From assembly GCF_026341775.1 (NCBI RefSeq), contig NZ_JAPEOB010000002.1, forward strand, positions 1,302,001 to 1,366,000: a DNA stretch of 64,000 nucleotides, in the 5' to 3' direction. Below the pieces are notes generated by a model. That model was not told the DNA's origin and did no database searches. It saw only the letters and a list, made by a program, of their open reading frames with translations. Origin of the DNA: Streptomyces sp. NBC_00654 (GTDB taxonomy: Bacteria; Actinomycetota; Actinomycetes; Streptomycetales; Streptomycetaceae). Position 1 is the first letter of the stretch, and each line of letters opens with the position of its first letter. Shown in pieces: positions 63,985 through 64,000 of this stretch. The translations under genes were made by a program, and so were the position numbers.

Positions 63985-64000
63985 AGCCAAATTCCTACCA

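Overview
The window is chromosomal DNA from a high-GC actinomycete, almost certainly a Streptomyces or a close relative. Codon third positions are overwhelmingly G/C. GTG and TTG starts and ATGA-type overlaps are common. The gene content fits this group: a type VII secretion locus with Streptomyces-style accessory genes, a sugar ABC importer without its own ATPase, a terpene synthase, davBA-type lysine genes, guaB1, and a priA/fmt/rsmB/rpe block. I see no rRNA, tRNA, CRISPR array, transposase or phage gene.

Region 1 (1-25.8 kb) is a type VII (ESX-like) secretion locus. A leftward operon starting near 13.3 kb carries two WXG100-size proteins, a small unknown protein, a 716-residue repeat-containing secretion-associated protein, an SseB-like protein, a YbaB/EbfC-family protein and another small protein. 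It ends in a giant gene with a CpnT/WXG100-like N terminus that has no stop in 2854 codons and runs off the left edge. EccB and EccD lie upstream on the same strand. EccC, with three ATPase domains, diverges from EccD. A mycosin-family (MycP) protein has lost all three catalytic residues. Beyond it is a beta-helix protein fused to two EccA/CbxX-like AAA+ modules. No EccE is visible.

Region 2 (25.8-28.5 kb) holds a winged-helix protein diverging from a uracil/xanthine-type permease.

Region 3 (28.5-48.3 kb) looks like one carbohydrate-catabolic locus around an IclR regulator. Leftward from the regulator lie a class III aminotransferase, an enolase-superfamily dehydratase, an amidohydrolase, an SDR dehydrogenase, a Tat-secreted beta-helix protein and a GNAT acetyltransferase. 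Rightward lie a second Tat-secreted beta-helix protein, a Gfo/Idh/MocA oxidoreductase, an ABC sugar importer (lipoprotein and two permeases), an NAD-dependent epimerase-like protein, a DHDPS-family lyase, a 2-hydroxyacid dehydrogenase and an FAH-family hydrolase. The two beta-helix genes share a 578-bp, near-identical segment in inverted orientation. Two CTGTTC-N9-GAACAG operators lie between the divergent arms. The substrate is unknown; a uronic or aldonic acid-containing polysaccharide is a reasonable guess.

Region 4 (48.3-53.1 kb) holds lysine 2-monooxygenase (davB) and 5-aminovaleramidase (davA) genes, an Lrp/AsnC regulator and an aldehyde dehydrogenase.

Region 5 (53.3-64 kb) is mostly core: guaB1, a lone class I terpene synthase, a SorC-type sugar-binding regulator, rpe, rsmB, fmt, a small HTH protein and the helicase-degenerate actinobacterial priA.
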